64,000 bases of DNA, from positions 1 through 64,000 of the forward strand of contig NZ_KV827696.1 in the NCBI RefSeq assembly GCF_001836165.1. The letters run 5' to 3'. The notes beneath the pieces are model-generated. The model saw nothing but the letters and a program-made list of their open reading frames with translations, was not told the origin of the DNA and did no database searches. The DNA comes from Corynebacterium sp. HMSC036D02. Its GTDB lineage: Bacteria > Actinomycetota > Actinomycetes > Mycobacteriales > Mycobacteriaceae. The translations under genes and the position numbers were made by a program. Positions 62,684-64,000 of the stretch are shown in pieces (positions within the stretch are counted from its first letter, which is position 1; the number at the start of each line of letters is the position of its first letter).

Positions 62684-62941
62684 ATGACCAGCTCGCCACA
62701 CATTTATCGAACATTTTCCCAGTTCGCCTGTTTTCATTACGCACATTCCTGCAGGTCAGCAGACACCATGAGCCCAATCGAGCGAGCTTCCACATGTCGA
62801 ACACGCAGTTCAATTAACGCGATAAGCGACCGCCATGCTAGCGAAACAAACTCTCCAAACCTTGTGACCTATGTGAAAGTTGTGACTATTGTGGTTCACG
62901 TTGGATCGAATCACTCTCACCATCCTCACAAGGAGAAACTT

Positions 62942-63631
62942 ATGAAGCGCATCAACCGCACTCTGACCGCAGCCGTCTTGGCTGGCTCCCTCGCACTCGG
63001 CGGCACCGCCGTTGCCTCTGCCCAGATTCCGGCCCCGGCCGAGTTTGAACTCGATGGCGTGACCTACCAGAGGCAGGCCGACGGTACCTACGCGCACCGC
63101 AACGAGGACGGCGAGCTGGACGGAACCACCAAACTGACCGAAGAGCAGGCACAGTGGGCTTGGGAGCAGCTGCAGGCTCAGCAGGATCCTGAAGAGGAGG
63201 CTCCCGAAGAGGACGCTCCTGAAGACGAAGCTCCGGTCGAGGAAGACGAGGACTCCTCCTCCGAGTCCGATTTCGACAAGAAGAAGCTGGCTTGGCTGGC
63301 TCTGCCGGCAGCCCTCGTCATCGGTGGCGTGACCTGGTACCTGTCCCAGGACGGCAAGACCTACGTGAAGTCCCAGGAGGCTGCACAGCAGGGCACCCCG
63401 ACCGCTGAGGAGAAGGCCGCTTCCGAGCAAATGCTCAACGCCAACAAGGACGAGGTCATCGCTCAGGGTGGCCAGGTTGCTGACAACACCGCCGCACAGG
63501 CACCGGCACAGTCCCGCGGTATCTCCGCTGAGACCGGCTCCAACACCGTTGCCCGCGGCCTCGCCGCACTGGCCTTCGCAGCCATGATCGCTGCTGGCGC
63601 CTTCGCCGCTCGCCGCAAGTTCTTCGCCTAA
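62942..63631 (+). CDS. surface protein with acidic spacer and C-terminal membrane anchor
   Basis: The product has 229 residues from ATG 62942 (site CACAAGGAG). The signal peptide MKRINRTLTAAVLAGSLALG ends at ASA. A short domain (FELDGVTYQRQADGTYAHRN) is followed by a very acidic Glu/Asp/Pro run, a hydrophobic segment (LAWLALPAALVIGGVTWYLS), another spacer, and the end RGISAETGSNTVARGLAALA plus a hydrophobic helix and RRKFFA. That end has the layout of a cell-wall sorting signal, with SAETG in place of LPxTG/LAxTG. Processing by the neighbouring sortase is possible; the second internal hydrophobic segment may be a true span. Confidence 0.75.
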   Translation: MKRINRTLTAAVLAGSLALGGTAVASAQIPAPAEFELDGVTYQRQADGTYAHRNEDGELDGTTKLTEEQAQWAWEQLQAQQDPEEEAPEEDAPEDEAPVEEDEDSSSESDFDKKKLAWLALPAALVIGGVTWYLSQDGKTYVKSQEAAQQGTPTAEEKAASEQMLNANKDEVIAQGGQVADNTAAQAPAQSRGISAETGSNTVARGLAALAFAAMIAAGAFAARRKFFA

Positions 63632-63650
63632 ACACAACAGGCACCGCACA

Positions 63651-63690
63651 CCGCGTTCCTCCCCTTCTCAAGGTAGAGGAACGCGGCCTT
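63651..63690 (+). terminator. terminator after the surface protein
   Basis: CCGCGTTCCTC (63651-63661) pairs perfectly with GAGGAACGCGG (63676-63686), followed by CCTTTGCGTTTT. It lies 20 bp after the stop codon. Confidence 0.8.
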
Positions 63691-63742
63691 TGCGTTTTAC
63701 CCCACACCCCCAGCAACATCTCAGTGACAGCACCAGTCAGCC

Positions 63743-63776
63743 GCACCCCCATCGCCGTCGCGATGGGGGTGCTTTC
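63743..63776 (+). terminator. second strong hairpin
   Basis: GCACCCCCATCGC (63743-63755) pairs perfectly with GCGATGGGGGTGC (63760-63772) over a 4-base loop, followed by TTTCACTT. It acts as a back-up terminator or ends a transcript arriving from the left. Confidence 0.75.
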
Positions 63777-63850
63777 ACTTCCCACGACTACACAGATGAG
63801 GGACACACTTCACAAACCGACGTGATGCGGGCTACACTAGGCACCCATAG

Positions 63851-63863
63851 ATTGTTCAACAAT
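63851..63863. promoter_or_regulatory. operator-like palindrome before pxpA
   Basis: ATTGTTCAACAAT is a perfect dyad with one central base, 31 bp before the PxpA start. A possible -10 (TACACT at 63833-63838) lies just upstream, so the dyad would sit close to the transcription start, as expected for a repressor such as a GntR/FadR-type protein. Confidence 0.45.
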
Positions 63864-63894
63864 TCGGGAACTATAGAAGAGGTGTCCTCCTGTT

Positions 63895-64000
63895 ATGAGC
63901 GCGCTGCACATAGACCTCAACGCTGACCTCGGCGAAACCACCGCCGGCAACCCCGTGGCCGATGACGCCGCGATGCTCCAGCTCGTCTCCTCTGCCAACG
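63895..64000 (+). CDS. pxpA: 5-oxoprolinase subunit A (LamB/YcsF family), partial
   Basis: The first 35 codons are visible, starting [18 protein letters not shown]. The LNADLGE start is diagnostic of the LamB/YcsF family, now called PxpA, a subunit of the PxpABC 5-oxoprolinase that opens 5-oxoproline to glutamate using ATP. The gene runs off the right edge, so pxpB and pxpC cannot be checked. Confidence 0.85.
   Translation, partial: MSALHIDLNADLGETTAGNPVADDAAMLQLVSSAN

Overview
The window reads as a Corynebacterium chromosome segment, most likely from the skin/clinical group around C. striatum, C. aurimucosum and C. minutissimum. Evidence: a secreted mycolyltransferase of the antigen-85 type (14.0 kb), IS1249-type and IS3-type insertion sequences common in that genus, high-GC codon use, and many small secreted proteins. 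The species is inference; no rRNA or tRNA gene was seen.

Layout. 1-4.8 kb: a pile-up of nested, decaying insertion sequences (an IS1249-type element split by an IS3 element, a broken IS256-type element and an ISL3 fragment) with one small SHOCT membrane gene caught inside. 4.8-11.4 kb: MmcQ-like and MarR-like genes, then a catabolic module of an M20 carbamoylase/allantoate-type hydrolase, a YtcJ-like amidohydrolase, a divergent PucR-type regulator and an MHS-type transporter. 11.4-19.5 kb: envelope and housekeeping genes: short CDF protein, a secreted beta-rich protein (P1), mycolyltransferase, gluconate permease and kinase, homocysteine methyltransferase, CAP protein.

19.7-40.2 kb is a defence island: an ImmA/IrrE-DUF4411 pair, then a four-gene minus-strand operon (SNF2 helicase, giant N6-adenine methylase, 2209-residue DEAD helicase with DUF1998 and a nuclease-like tail, UvrD helicase with a RelE/ParE-like N-terminus), and a divergent DUF262-DUF1524 (GmrSD/BrxU-like) nuclease. 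It resembles class 1 DISARM in gene content but fuses the drmA and drmB functions, has no drmC-type PLD gene, and carries UvrD and nuclease parts instead. This is the best candidate for an undescribed system. A decayed second copy of its UvrD gene lies at 49.3-50.4 kb.

40.3-49.1 kb: GNAT and ASCH genes, an ascorbate-type PTS (EIIC and EIIAB), a 1109-residue DEDDh exonuclease joined to BRCT, HhH and sigma-region-4-like parts, and a lone arginine deiminase. 49.1-54.5 kb is a lower-GC accessory block bounded by the arcA 3' end and a decayed duplicate of that end; it holds the helicase pseudogene, an AgcS symporter, a glutamine amidotransferase and IS remnants.

54.9-57.5 kb: an operon of three secreted proteins (P2-P4) related to P1, with a pattern reminiscent of aerolysin/ETX-MTX2 pore formers. 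P1 and P2 share a specific upstream sequence box, so they are probably co-regulated. 57.5-64 kb: a DUF4143 ATPase behind four 22-bp-spaced palindromes, a RelA/SpoT-domain synthetase with a tightly coupled small ORF, DUF2200 and DUF2891 genes, a sortase with a neighbouring membrane-anchored surface protein, and the start of a PxpA (LamB/YcsF) gene cut by the window edge.
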